Source: Diadema setosum
Lineage: Eukaryota; Echinodermata; Echinoidea; Diadematoida; Diadematidae
Length of the DNA: 64,000 bases
Assembly (NCBI RefSeq): GCF_964275005.1
Contig: NC_092698.1
Coordinates: 31,923,162-31,987,161, forward strand
Direction of reading: 5' to 3'
A program made the position numbers and the translations under genes. Below are positions 1 through 12,700 of the stretch, in pieces. The notes under the pieces were generated by a model. The model was not told where the DNA came from. It saw nothing but the letters and a program-made list of their open reading frames with translations, and did not search any database. Position 1 is the first letter of the stretch, and every line of letters begins with the position of its first letter.

Positions 1-383
1 CTCAGAGAGATGCTCCGCTCTAGTGGTGTCAGTGGTCTGGATACTGGTCTGCTGGGAGGGCGTGGAGCTGACCCTGTTGGCTGGCGACTATCTCCCAGGC
101 CAGTGTCCTCCACTGCGGGCTGCCCAAGATCTGAGGCGACGCCGTCCTCGGTCCCTGTTCTGGTCTCTGATGAGCCAGTTTGCACAGACGCTGGGCTACT
201 GGAAGGCTGTAACCACGGTGCTTGTGTGTTTTTGGGCGCGTGAGGTATGGAAGAATTGAGGGCGGTTAACGAGGACTCTGGTAGCTGAATCCCCTCCGGA
301 TTCACATCCCTAGAATCTAGCTCTCCGTCGTCTTCCTCTGTAACACCCAAACTGGTTTGTGCCTCCAGTGGAACCTCGTCGTT
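1..383 (-). CDS. CPAMD8-like exon 40 (partial, runs off left edge): Ser/Pro/acidic tail
   Basis: Acceptor ATGTCACAG precedes AAC GAC GAG. The frame set by exon 39 (phase 0) is open for all 127 codons to the window edge, while both other frames hit stops within about 25 codons. The peptide is low in hydrophobics and rich in Ser, Pro, Thr, Glu and Asp (for example [30 protein letters not shown]), so it looks disordered and possibly O-glycosylated. Base composition is richer in GC than the next intron. No domain is recognised. It could instead be an exon of a neighbouring gene if the CPAMD8-like gene ends earlier. Confidence 0.6.
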
Positions 384-3300
384 CTGTGACATAGAATTAT
401 GTGTGAAGAAAAGAATAAGATAAGAACAAAGTGCATTGCTGCTACTTAATTCACTGGAAAATGATAATAATGTGGACAACCATGCATTACGGAGTCTGTC
501 CGCACCATCAACACAAGCACATTTAAGGGGCTACACATATATATGTCTATGAGGCTACACTACCTCGTACCAGTATGATATAACAGTACCCTGTTGGGTC
601 CTTCGCATTGAAAAAGAATCATGCAAGTTGTTTGTTCTATTTACAACTTAATTTCCTTCCCAAATGGACACACACACACACGCACGAATAGGCGTGAATT
701 TTGAACAAAATTGCACCTCTCGACCACTCTCATCGTCTAATGACATCCTGGTACAGCAGCCAACAAATGTGCACTTGGGATTACTCCCAAAAGTACCTTC
801 AAAACTGTACAATCTAATTACTGCACTAACGCCCGAATTCCTCTGTCATCTCACTTGCACATACTCTGTTAACACATAAGATATTAAAAGCTGAAGATAG
901 ATAAGATTTTCCTTCCTATCCTTCAAGCCACAAAAAACAAAAACAAAAACGAAGAAATACTCTAAAAGTGGAAGACAGCTATTCGTGTTGTTTGAAACTC
1001 ACTTGGAAATCTGGAAGCACAGGTCGATGCAGCACTGTATGGACGAGAAAGAAAGAGAATAAAGAGCATTTGATTTTGACGATACTGACCAAATCAACAA
1101 GAACATTCAATCATCAAAGAATATTAGAGGGACTGAAAAAAAGAATTGAATACCTCATTTTCCAATTCCAATTTCAATTTCATTCGGATACTGGATCGTA
1201 CACTTGTTATCACTTGAACGGACTTGTACCGTTGATTGATAGTCCTTGTCACCTTACCTTCATCTGGCTCCTTATCGTCCATGTCCTCTGCGGGCCAGAA
1301 GTGCGCCACCAGGCTACCATTGATGTCAATCTTCAGGCCCTCCAGGACGGCATCTAAAGACGAGGAATCAGACCCTCCATACTCCGAGGAGTCGCTGTCC
1401 GCAGTACTGTTGCTCTGCAGTTGCTCCATGGAAGACGTAGAGTGCTGGAGGTGAATGGTGGTCTCCTGGTTACCATCACCATCACCATCACCATCTTCCC
1501 TGAGTCGGTCTGGAAAAATGCCACCTGTGTTGGTAGGACGAACTGGGACGCCCTCAGACGTTGTCTCACCCTTTCTCCTGCCCTGATTGGCTGGAACTCG
1601 GTCTGCATATGGTCAGTAGAGAAGGGGATGAATGTATTATCATGCTTTCCTTCAAAATCATTTATCATGGCGGTTCATCAAATCTCACGAAACTTCAAAT
1701 GATAAAACTTAAAAATGTGTCACTGACATTTCCTTATGTACTGGTAGACTCGAATGACACTGCTTTTAGCATTACAATAAAATGTCTGGAGGGAGGCAAT
1801 TAATGCTCAAACTTCCAGTATAACTTCTGAGTTATTCAAAGCAAACGATTTACCGTCGTTATCCCATTTTACCGTTCAGAATAATACAAAGATGATTTCA
1901 CCGCATTTTCCAGGTCTTTCCACATTCGCCTCTATACCAGGAAGTACAGTGCATGCACTCCCGTTACAACGAACTCGGTTATAACGAAGTGAAACTTCTG
2001 GTCCCAAAATAATCGCCATTAGAGTCTGGTACAAATTCGCTTATAACGAACACTGTTTAGCGAAATTTTCGTTATAACGAAGTCTTTTCCGAGCGCCACT
2101 GACAAAGAAAAACAAAAGAAATGTGCTCCGTTATAACGAAATGCCGATCGCTTTTGAAAATACGTAGTGGAACAAGTGAAAAAGGCGAGTCCACTAACAA
2201 AACTTTGGAATTGCAAACCTTCTATCCATAACTGACCTTTCGAAATAACTAACCTTTCTCATTTTTTTTTATCAACAAACCTTCTCTGGAATAACGAACC
2301 TTATTTCATTTTCGGATTGAAAAACCTTCGGAACAACGAACCTTCAGAATGGCGATTCTTTCTCATTTCTTGATTTACAAACTTTCGGAATGACGAACCA
2401 CACTTCATTTTACGATCAACGAACCTTCGGAAAACGAATAATATATTTGTATCTAAATTATGAAATTTCGGAATTCATAACGAATCTTCAGAAGAGTGAA
2501 GCTTTAAATGAACAAACCTTTGGAATCCCGGGAATGGCAAACTTCGGAATAAGGAGCCTTGGGAGTAACGAACTTTAGTAAGAAACGAACCTTTGGAATA
2601 GCGAACTGTAACCGAATCCTAAACCGTCATTTTCTATACATGCGTGACAATGCAAACAACTTTATGCTCTCTTTTAAATGTAATATTCAAACGAAATTAA
2701 AAAGGCACCATCCCATTTCACATAGCTTTCTAGTGTATGATGAGTATTCATCAAACAGAATATGATGCGTGGTTTGTTTGTTTGTTGTTGTTTTTTTTGT
2801 TATATGTATTGTATTTGTTCGGTTATAACGAAATTTCGTTATAACGAAAGAAAAATGCCGGTCCCGAGCATTTCGTTATTACGGGAGTGCACTGTATTGA
2901 TATGTATAGCGGGAGTTTCTTTTGTATTTTCTTTTTCTGAGTGGGAGAGACTTAACCCTAACTAGGCCGGGCTATTTAGGAAGATCATAGAGCCGGGGGG
3001 GGGGGGGGGGGGGCTCCCAGGCCCCCCCTCCAGATCTCGGCCGTCGACCGCGCGATCGCGACGAAAATTGGCACACACATTGCCTATGATGTAATCTAAA
3101 GTACCATGAAGTTAAATTTAGAAAAAAATTATCATTTATGCTAAATTATGCTAATTTATGCGTGATGATGCATGAAATCAGACAATTTGGTATAAATCAC
3201 TAAATAAAGCTCAAAATGAGCACATTTTTTGTGTAAATATTCTTTTTAGTGTCCTGAGCAAATATAAGAGAAAAAAATTGTGCCATCAGAAAAAAATTCT

Positions 3301-6300
3301 TAAGTATTTTATTGTTTTTTTGAATTTCTTATGTATTTCTTTGTTTTTTCGAGTTTATGTTTTTCATTGTTTTTTGGATGAAACTTGTTTGCGACATTGT
3401 TCCGAAGAAGAAAATATATTAATAATTGATTTTAATCAATAAAACCCCCAAATAATCATGCTTTTGTGAAATTTGCCTGTAAGCACAGTTTGCATTGAAA
3501 TTGTACACAAATTCACGTTTTTGAGCAAATTTTGGTCTGACATGCACATACATATTTATGCGCAACTTCGAAACCGCGCGCCCGGGCATCGCAAATTTGG
3601 TGTCAAAAGATGCGGGAGACTTGAAAGAAAAAAGTCATGAAACGTCACGGCGATAGCTTTTCGCGTTAGGGATACATCGCGCGGAACGTCGAGGGGGGGG
3701 GGGGGGCCTCGGAGGCCCCCCCCCCCCCCCCGGCCTAGTTAGGGTTAAGTACCTGGACACATGTACAAGGGGACAGCCCTGATTGGTCGCTCCAGCTGAC
3801 AGGCAGCAACCTCCATGAAGCAGTAGTTGTCGTACACGTGGCCGTCCGAGCCACAGATGAGCGACCCGGGCTCGTGCTCGCACGATCGGTGGCAACCGCA
3901 GCGGAGCTGATCGGCCGGGCTGTGGCAGTCGCTGAACACCGTGTTGCACAGGTCGTCATCCCCGTTGCTCTTATTCACTAGGTACGAAGTAATCATGACG
4001 GAAAATTGGGAAATGCATTTGGACATGCTTTACAACTGAATGGTGAGTTTGTTCAGTCGTATAATCACATAATACGCGAATCCACTTACGCAGGTGGTTA
4101 GCGAATGAATGTTGACTCAGAGGCCTGTTGTAAACTTGTGGTCGCGCCTTCCGTCACAATCCTTATATCATGCAATTGTATTGATGACCTATCCCTAACT
4201 TCCAAATGTATTAAGGCTCCATAAACGTTATGAAGCATTTCACTTCAAGGTTAGCCTTTTTGTGTCATATCAAAAATATGTGATCTATTATATAGTAGGG
4301 TTCTTAAATCATGTTTGACCCTTTCCAGACATAGAACGTGAAAGATTACAAAGGATACATCCCAATGTCGCAGGAAAAAACAACAACAACAAAGAGGACG
4401 AAATAGGAAAACAAAGAGGTGGGGGAAACAGAGAAGGCGATTGACGTTGGGTGAAGAAGGAGAATATGGAGAAGAATCTAAGTAAGGGAGAAGAAGACTG
4501 ACAAGTGGGAGGATGAGAAGAATGAGTGGCAGAAGTAGAAGAAGAAGGAGAGCGAGTAGACTAGGAAGAAAGGGGAGGAGGTGGTGGAGGCGAGGAAGAA
4601 AGTGGAGAACCAAATCATGGACGATTGGGAGAAGGGGGTGACAAGGAAGCTGCGTGCACCCACCGACTGTCTCCTCCCTGCTTGCTGGCTGGTCGTCGAC
4701 TCGATTGCAATCTGGGTGTTCCTCCTCACACAGCTCCCGGGCAAGGGGACTGGCGCTGCTCACATTGTAGAACCGAGTTTCTTCGTAATCTAGGGCGGAG
4801 GGGACACACCAGTTTAAATCATTATGTAAACTTATGACGACCAGATGCAGTGAACTAATCAAAATCAAACTAAATCACAATAAAAATAATAGTGTCGGTT
4901 GATAGTAAATTATAATGACCATTTTACAAAAATGAGCAAGGACGATGACGAAAGAATGTATCTTAACACAAGTCATGTCCATAGCGTTTCGTCGCAACTG
5001 CCATCAGGAGTCAGTATTTGTGACCTTTAAACTTACGAGGTTCGTAGTAATCGTAGACCTTGACCGGCACGGCCTGCATCTTGCCCACGACGTAGTCGCG
5101 GTAGGCGTCGAATGTCACGCAGGTCATGCACTGGCTGGAGATCTCGTCGAAGTAGAGGATGACGCGCCGGCCGTCGATCTCGTAGCGCTTCAGCTTGTTT
5201 TGTCTGTCCAGGGTCAGCTGATGGACGGTTAAAAAGAAGACACTGATGAGTAAATTGACATTGCATGGGTATGGACATAAAAGAAGACCGTGTGGCTTTT
5301 ACGGAGGAACGGAACTTCTCGATCATAGACCAGAGAAGGGCAAGTTGAGCAAAGTTCACTCGCGCTGTACAGATACGGCGATGTGTGTGTTACGTTGTTG
5401 TTGTTGTTGTCTGTCTGTCTGTCTGTTTGTCTGTTTGTTTGTTTGTTTGTTTGTTTGGTGTTGTCTAAAGTCTCGCGGAAACTTCATTGAGACGAGATTG
5501 TTTTGGAGCTGAATGAAGTCAGATAAACAGTCTGTCGATGTTTGTGTAACAATCAAAATGGGTGGCATTCCATCTTCACAATACCTACACATGAATTATA
5601 ACGGTTGTCAACAACATCAGCCATTATTGAGGTTGGACAAGTAATAACATCTTGTGTCAGGTTTAGCAGATTACTCATTTCCCAACCTTGTATACAGTCC
5701 ATAATACATCGAATATAGCTCAGGATAGATTTTCTTGCCGAGCAGTAGAGTAGTCCCCACTTCTATGACGTTTATGCTCTTTCCCCACCTCTGACACTTA
5801 TACAGGAGATCACGGTATAGGCCCAAGGTACTACTAAATACCTTTGTCATCGCAGTGCAGGGAACGTGACTATTTCACACATGTCATTTTACGATACATG
5901 TCACTTCACCTATAAGTGGAATCACTCACCCGTTCTAAACTCTCGATGTCTGCAGAGAAACCAGACAGAAGAGCCACTTCCATGACAGCCATGTTAGAAG
6001 AACCTGCATGGAGCCACCTGAAATATATTAACAGATAACGCCTCAAGATCAGTGCGTTCGGGTAGTGTTTGTGTCGTCTTCTGTATGTACAGTATATTAG
6101 CGAGCTCTATGGATCTACGGCACTAATGTTCAAGACGCGCCTCCTCCCGGACTGGACATATGGAAATATCGGGATGGCGCGAATATTACGCTTCTTCATA
6201 CTTAAATCGAATACTAGTCTCTTGCTGTGATTACTGACATATCATCATTGATTATCATGACGGTAAAGCTGAACAAATTCATCATATTAATTTTCATTCA

Positions 6301-8924
6301 CAAAGCATTCAATAACTTACTGTCACAACTAACAGTAGTGTCAGATGGCAAGTGTTTCTGTCTCCGTTGGTTCACATGAATTAAAGTTTTCAATGATAGA
6401 TTTTTTTCTTTAAATAATACTGTTTGGTTGAACAGCTGTATTGATGGATACGAGTAATACATGAATGAGTTTGTTTAATTTTTCAAAAGAAAAGACAAAA
6501 AGGGTCTCATACCTGGCACAGACTTCCATGCTGACTCGGTAGTCATGGTGACCGCCGACCTCATTGGTCGTCCCATCTCCATCTCCTCCTACCAGACTCC
6601 TCCGCCGCCTCCTCCTAGTCATGTGGTTGCCGGCTATGGCCGTCTCCAACATCTTAACGTTGAGCTTGAAGGCCTCCTTGCTGCTGGGATCTGGGATGTT
6701 GTACGACATGTCGACCTAAGGAATCGGCGGATGGATAAATTGATCATTGCATTAAAACTTATCGAATAAACTAGTCTTGAAAATTGAGCCTTTCTCTTGG
6801 AGGAAGTGATGTTCCGGAGGCACTTATGTCTCGTTTTCACAGAGCCTTTCAAACCAGAGTTACCGCGACAATGGCCGGCCAATGTTTGCTCGGAGGTTGT
6901 CGCGGTAACCTTTGCCAAATTCTACCCTTATAGCCAGCTAGGATAATTACCCCGATATTACCCCGACACCCCTTCTTAAAACGCTTTTGCGGTAATATTT
7001 CTTTGGTACACTCAACACGTTTGCGCAATAGTCCAAACAAAATGACACACCGGTATCTATTGTGTATGGATTGTAACTACACACCGGCATTCGCGCATGA
7101 AGGTTTTCGGTGTTTGTCTGTTAAAACAGTACTCCTCGCTATCTCCTGCGATTTTATTGCCCGAGGCGATAGATTTTATTCTCCGGATGTTGTAACGACG
7201 TTGTCGGGGTATGGTCTGTTGAAACAGGGCTTTCGTGCAACACTGCTCACACTAGTAAAACCAACTGTGATTGCATGGCGGTTAAGACCAGGCGTCCACT
7301 AGGGCGCGGACAAGACCCGGACAATACCCGGAATGCAAATTTGGTATTCCGCACTCCTTCGGCAACCTGTCCGCACGTTTCTGAACGTGTCCGCTCACTG
7401 TCCTAAACATGTCCGGGCGTTTCCGCACCTTCGGGATAGAGAAAAATTTCCGCGTCCAAATTTTGATCGAGACCAAAATTTGGACGCGGAAATGAACTTC
7501 CTGACACCTTCGGCGACTTGTCCTGACGATGTCCTGAGGATGTCCCGCATGTCCGGAACCCTTCCTCTCCTTCCGCACACGCTCCGGAAAGAATCCCGCG
7601 GTGTGGGCAAGCTTCGCGAATGAAAGCGGAAGACACCAGGAATGTTTTAGGACAGCGCGGAGCCGATGCGGATCCATTATATGCAAGTGTCCGGAACCGA
7701 TGCGGAAATTTTGTGATCCAGACACGAAAGTGTCGACACTTTCCGCGAGCGTCATGCCAATGAAACGCAAAAAGAGCAAGAAGGGAGGCGAGGCCCCCAT
7801 GCAAATATCCCCATCACAGGCACACCTTTCGTCTAGTGATGAAGAACAGGTAAATCTAAGGAGTTCCCGGTCCCAGAAGGCAAAGAAGAAGGTAGTAGAG
7901 ACTGTTCCAATAGCAACCAGAAAGAAGTGAAATCAGCCCTCCTAATCTCCTAGTAAGTTTATGTTGATTTGATCTTTTCAGAAATTATTTTTCATCTGAG
8001 TGACTTTCATGGTTCCCATTACTTACTATGGTATATTTTCCTTTATGTTGTTTTCTTATTTTATTTGCAAACAAACTAGGCTATCCAATGTGACAGCCCA
8101 GCTGAAAAATCACAAAAGTAGGTGGAAATACACTCAGAAAAAAAAAGCATAGAATTTTTAGCTAAATGTTAATGTATTATATAAACATGAACAAGTTATT
8201 CATACGTAAATGTTCTCTAATGATACAATATATTAGAACAAAAGACATATTCATCACAATAAAAAACATGAATTCGATTGCAAAAATATACCTGTGGTCT
8301 CATTACAATGTAATATCTTTGAAGCCCAAAACAACAAAGAAAGCTAAAGATAATGGAGGAAAATGAAGAATTTTCTGTCAAATCAAAGTTCAAGTGAAAT
8401 GAGAGAAAAAGCAATAAATTATGAACTCGAAACATTGTTTAATTTCTTTCTTTCTTTCTTTCTTTTTTTGCTGAGTGTATATATTTAAGTACACTCTAAG
8501 CATCACAAATCATTTCAGAAATATTCTTTACCTGAATGATTTTTGTAGTTGTTATTACCTAATGATATTATGGTCTCTTTTTGTTTTAGTTGCAAATAAA
8601 CTCGATTGTCCAATTTGACAGCCCAGCTGAACCCCCCCCCCCAAAAAAAAAGTAAATTAAAGTAGGTTAAAAATAATTCTCCATTTTTACACTTCATTGA
8701 CAATAGGCTAGTAAGCTCTCAGCATGGAAAAAAAATCTTGGACTTGAATCATTGCAAAATGTTCAAAAGTGATCAAAATAAGAGAGATATAGAGATGCAC
8801 AAGGGTAAAATGAGAGAAAGAAAAACAAATTTAATGATTACGATCATTTTGGCATGCTCTGCAGAAGTATCAGACAAAACATGTATATACTTCACGATTG
8901 ATGAAGCACAGGTGTAAAAAAGGG

Positions 8925-9019
<95 letters not shown>

Positions 9020-9746
9020 CTATTATATATATATATATATATATATATGCCTCAAAAAGTTTGCGAATATCATCCATGTGACTGTAGGCAGAGAAAAGAT
9101 TGTTCCCCCAGATGAGACAAATTAAAACAAAAAGAATGAGTCGTCAGCCGACGTGCAGACAGTCCTATTCTTCGACTTTTGGTAGTCACATTCAATTTGT
9201 AAAATAATATTGACCAATCATATCAATATAATAGCAGCAGCTACTGCGGAAGCACAACAAGGAGCATCAATGACGGCTAGCTGTCAAATGAGAAAAAGTC
9301 AAAGTCAGCGCCAAAATTATACCTTTCAATTTTCCTGGTATTGTCCGCAGTTTGTCCGCATGCCTAACTTATGTTGTCCGGAAGGCATCCTGATTGTCCG
9401 CGTTCATTCCTGGTGTAATCCTAGATGTTTCCGCGCTGCCTGGCTACGATTAGCATATTCCGAGGTATTTCGCGCTCTTCCGGAGTGATTCCTAGTAATG
9501 TCCGCTGTCAGTCCGCGGACAGTCCGCGGACATTCCTAGGAATGTCCAAGGACAAGCCGATTCACACACTTATTCCGCGTCTGACGCGGACAGGATGCCG
9601 AAATGACATAATTTGCTTCCGCAACCCTTCCTGGGCTTGTCCGCGCCCAAGTGGACGTCCGCCCTAAACGGAATACTTTATCTGCGATATGGTAGCGCGC
9701 AATTTAGAAAACGTCATGGTCTGTAACATACAGTCCCCCCCCCCCC

Positions 9747-9778
<32 letters not shown>

Positions 9779-12700
9779 GAACTAAAAATTAGCATTGCTT
9801 TAGTACACTGAAGACACCGTTCTTGGTAAACACTAACATCATGACCCTACCGGGATGGACGGAACCAATGCAAAGCATCATAATCTTAGATGTTCCTAAC
9901 CAGAAAGGGTATAACGTTATTTTCTTACCTGCATCAGACCACATCCTTCCCCTACAGCTCCAATGAACAGTGTATGTGACATAGCTGGGATCTGAAGAGA
10001 AGGAAAAATTATTTCATGAAGTCAGTATTTTGTCATGGTTTGAAAAATGCTACTTTGCGTTATCACTTCACCTTTTCGTTCAGTTATGCATCTGGTTGTG
10101 GTGCGATGAGGCAATTTGTTTTTGTTAAGGACAGTAATTGGAATATTCCTCAACATCGGTAAATATCATTTTAAGTAGGATGAAATACTGAAAACGAATA
10201 AAAGTGTAATCAACAAGGATAACAGCAGATGTATTTAGATATTGTGTATATGCGTACAGTTTTTGTGTCTTTTTAATAACTTACTGGCACTATTAACAAA
10301 GGTGGCAGTAGGCCCGGTTTAGTTCTTGTTTTAATGATGTTTTTACGGTCAAGTTTTGTTGGTAATGTTGTCTGTTCTTGTATCTCTCCGTGGAAAAGAC
10401 ACACACTGCAATGTACTCTAAAGATGGCGTGAGATGTTTCAAAATTAAAGTCATAAGAGATGCCATACCTCCATGACCTGGAGAACTTTGCTGTTCTCGT
10501 TGTTGAGGTAGAAATGTTCTTCCACTGCGTCCAGGATGTTGGTGTAGGCCAGCGTTACGTTCAGGTTGACATGACCCACGTAGGCCAGGGTGGCGTACTC
10601 GGAGAGAGCTTGCAGTGCTACGCATGTATCCTGAGAAGAGTCAACAGTCATGTAGACATTAGTAGGAATTGCCCTATGAGGCCACTTTGTATATATGGCA
10701 TGCGGTTGAGAATGCAAATGGTACGAAAACTTTCTTTGTTGTAAGAGACAATTCTATCTTATGGCCACCACCATTGGTGATTTTACTGCCACTTTGACAC
10801 AATTATTTCTGTTGATTCTAGCTTTTCCTAGCAGTAAAGTTAGGCCTATGATGAGGGATTGCCCATGATTCAGCGTCTTATTCAACTAGGTAACCAACTT
10901 GAAATTGGACTAACTTGTTTGAGCATTGTGCCATTAATTGCTTTGAATATTCCTATAAGCTATTACACTGAAAACAGACGAGTTGAGCACAACTTGGATG
11001 TGAACGACGTCCAACGTCCCGCAAACAAAACAAAAGAACTGAACAAAACGTACCTGTGTACTGGAGAAGCCGCCCAGCGAGTTCCGTTGCTGGGTAAGCC
11101 ACTTGACGATGGGTAGTGAGTAGGCAATGTCGCCGAGGAGCGTGTAGGTTAGAAGGGCGTATGCTGTCATCTCTACTTCGGCTGACGTCACAGTCTGTTT
11201 GATGTTACCCATGTGGGCAAAGAAAGGCAACGCTTCTAAGGGCTGGTCACTCAGTCGCCAGTAGGTCATGCCACCTTAAAAATATGGTGAGAGGGAAATG
11301 CACCGGGCAGGCCTTGAATACATCGTCTCTGTTTTCATTCCGTAGACTCAGAATAAGCATTACCACGTTCATTTATTACACCACGTGAATGAGTCACATT
11401 ATATATTTATGACAAAAAGGAACTGCTAAATAGAGATGATGACCAAAAAAAAAATATATATATCATTGACTTTGATCTATGTCATTATAATTTCGAGGGT
11501 CTTGAGAATATGCGAAATCCATTTTGCTCCTTCTTGCTTCCGTTTTTATCTTATAATCTTGATTGAAAGAGCATTTGACAGCAGAGCTTAATTTCATACG
11601 CGGCGGAACTAATTCCTTCAGTCTCAAAATCTGTAAGAGAGTGTAACAGCCTCACCTCTCCTGATGGCCATGTTGGAGAGAATTCGCTCAGCGGTCGGAG
11701 CGTACGTGCTCTTTCGGAGTGTGAGAGCGTAGGCGACGAGTGCGGCGGTGTAGGGGTCACTGATGGCCTCAGGGTGGACGTTATCCTCCAAGAAACTCTG
11801 GGCCGTGGCGACGGCGAGGCGCTCCTCCCGTGTGTCGAGTCCGGCCTCCATGAGAGCTACCACCACGTAGGCCGTCAGGGACACTTTGCCCTGGATACCA
11901 CCCTGTCCATTTCAGAATGCATCAATCTGTCACGTGTCAGTAACATTGTCTTGCCGAAGATGGGCTCATCATTACTTATAATGCTGACGACACAGGTTGT
12001 AGCCCTACGTGTATCACAAAATTCAGTTCACCCAACACACAATAATCTAGTGACGAAGATATAAATGATTCTTTCGGAGGGCAGATGGATAATGGCTTAA
12101 TTATTGATCGGAAATATTCATTGTCAATATCTTTAGAAAGTCCCCATAAGTCTTTTGCTGCAAATGGTTGCATTCTCTTTCATAGGCTCCTGTAATGTCT
12201 ATTCAGTATTGTCTGAAAGCGCATTAGGCTATCTTGCATTGCTTTATTCTAATCAGAAATAGTTCTGACATCATTTATCATCTCTATTTGGAAATTAAGA
12301 TTATCGTTCCTTTCCCGTCATCACCTGAATGTCTTTGTTCAGAACACGTCCCACTGGAGGAAAAGACCCGTCCGCGCCCTGCTGCGAAACAACCCAGTTC
12401 TTGCTGAATCGCATCTCTCTGGGGTCGATATAGATGAACGTCCTGGACTGGGCGAATGACTTGAGGACAAAGGCAGTCAGCCACATGCTGCCAGATGAAT
12501 CGTTCTCCCCAAAGGCGCTATACGACCCGTCGTGACGTTTATACGTAAGCTGTCGTTGATAACCTGAAGTGGAAAAGAAATTGACACTGATTATAGAATT
12601 CACAAGTCACCTTCAGAAAGGTTATTTAATATTCGTCGTCACGTAGAATACAAACTTTTGATGATGTTTGCACTCATCATTCAGCATTCTTTTTCGGTGG

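Larger units (their letters stand above)
1603..3752 (-). other. Intron 37, filled by two inverted-repeat elements
   Basis: The intron is mostly two DNA-transposon-like insertions (1947-2894 and 2950-3750). The remaining 1603-1944 shows nothing recognisable. Confidence 0.55.
7291..9662. mobile_element. 2.4-kb non-autonomous element with ~30-bp TIRs and subterminal 'tgtccgc' motifs
   Basis: The left end ggcgtccactagggcgcgga and the right end, read in reverse as ggacgtccacttgggcgcgg, both continue into 'caag(a)ccc'. Dense copies of 'gtccgc' and 'tccgga' fill about 350-600 bp at both ends, including gtccgcggacagtccgcgga near 9511. A short basic frame (7757-7930: [10 protein letters not shown], a Ser patch, KAKKK) sits inside. 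It is either a transposon protein remnant or chance. An AT-rich middle carries an internal duplication. Confidence 0.7.
6716..9928 (-). other. Intron 32 with several inverted-repeat elements
   Basis: Contains a fold-back sequence (about 6830-7245), a 2.4-kb TIR element (7291-9662), (TA)n at 8929-9048 and a C-run/A-run at 9734-9777. Confidence 0.55.

Noticed and set aside
1354..1668. 104-codon minus-strand frame overlapping exon 38
   Set aside because: It is a shadow frame. The phase that continues from the Kazal exon is a different one and is open through a good donor.
8898..9125. Ile-Tyr repeat frame
   Set aside because: It is a translation of the (TA)n microsatellite; the same holds for frames at 41,054, 58,941-59,278 and 62,578.
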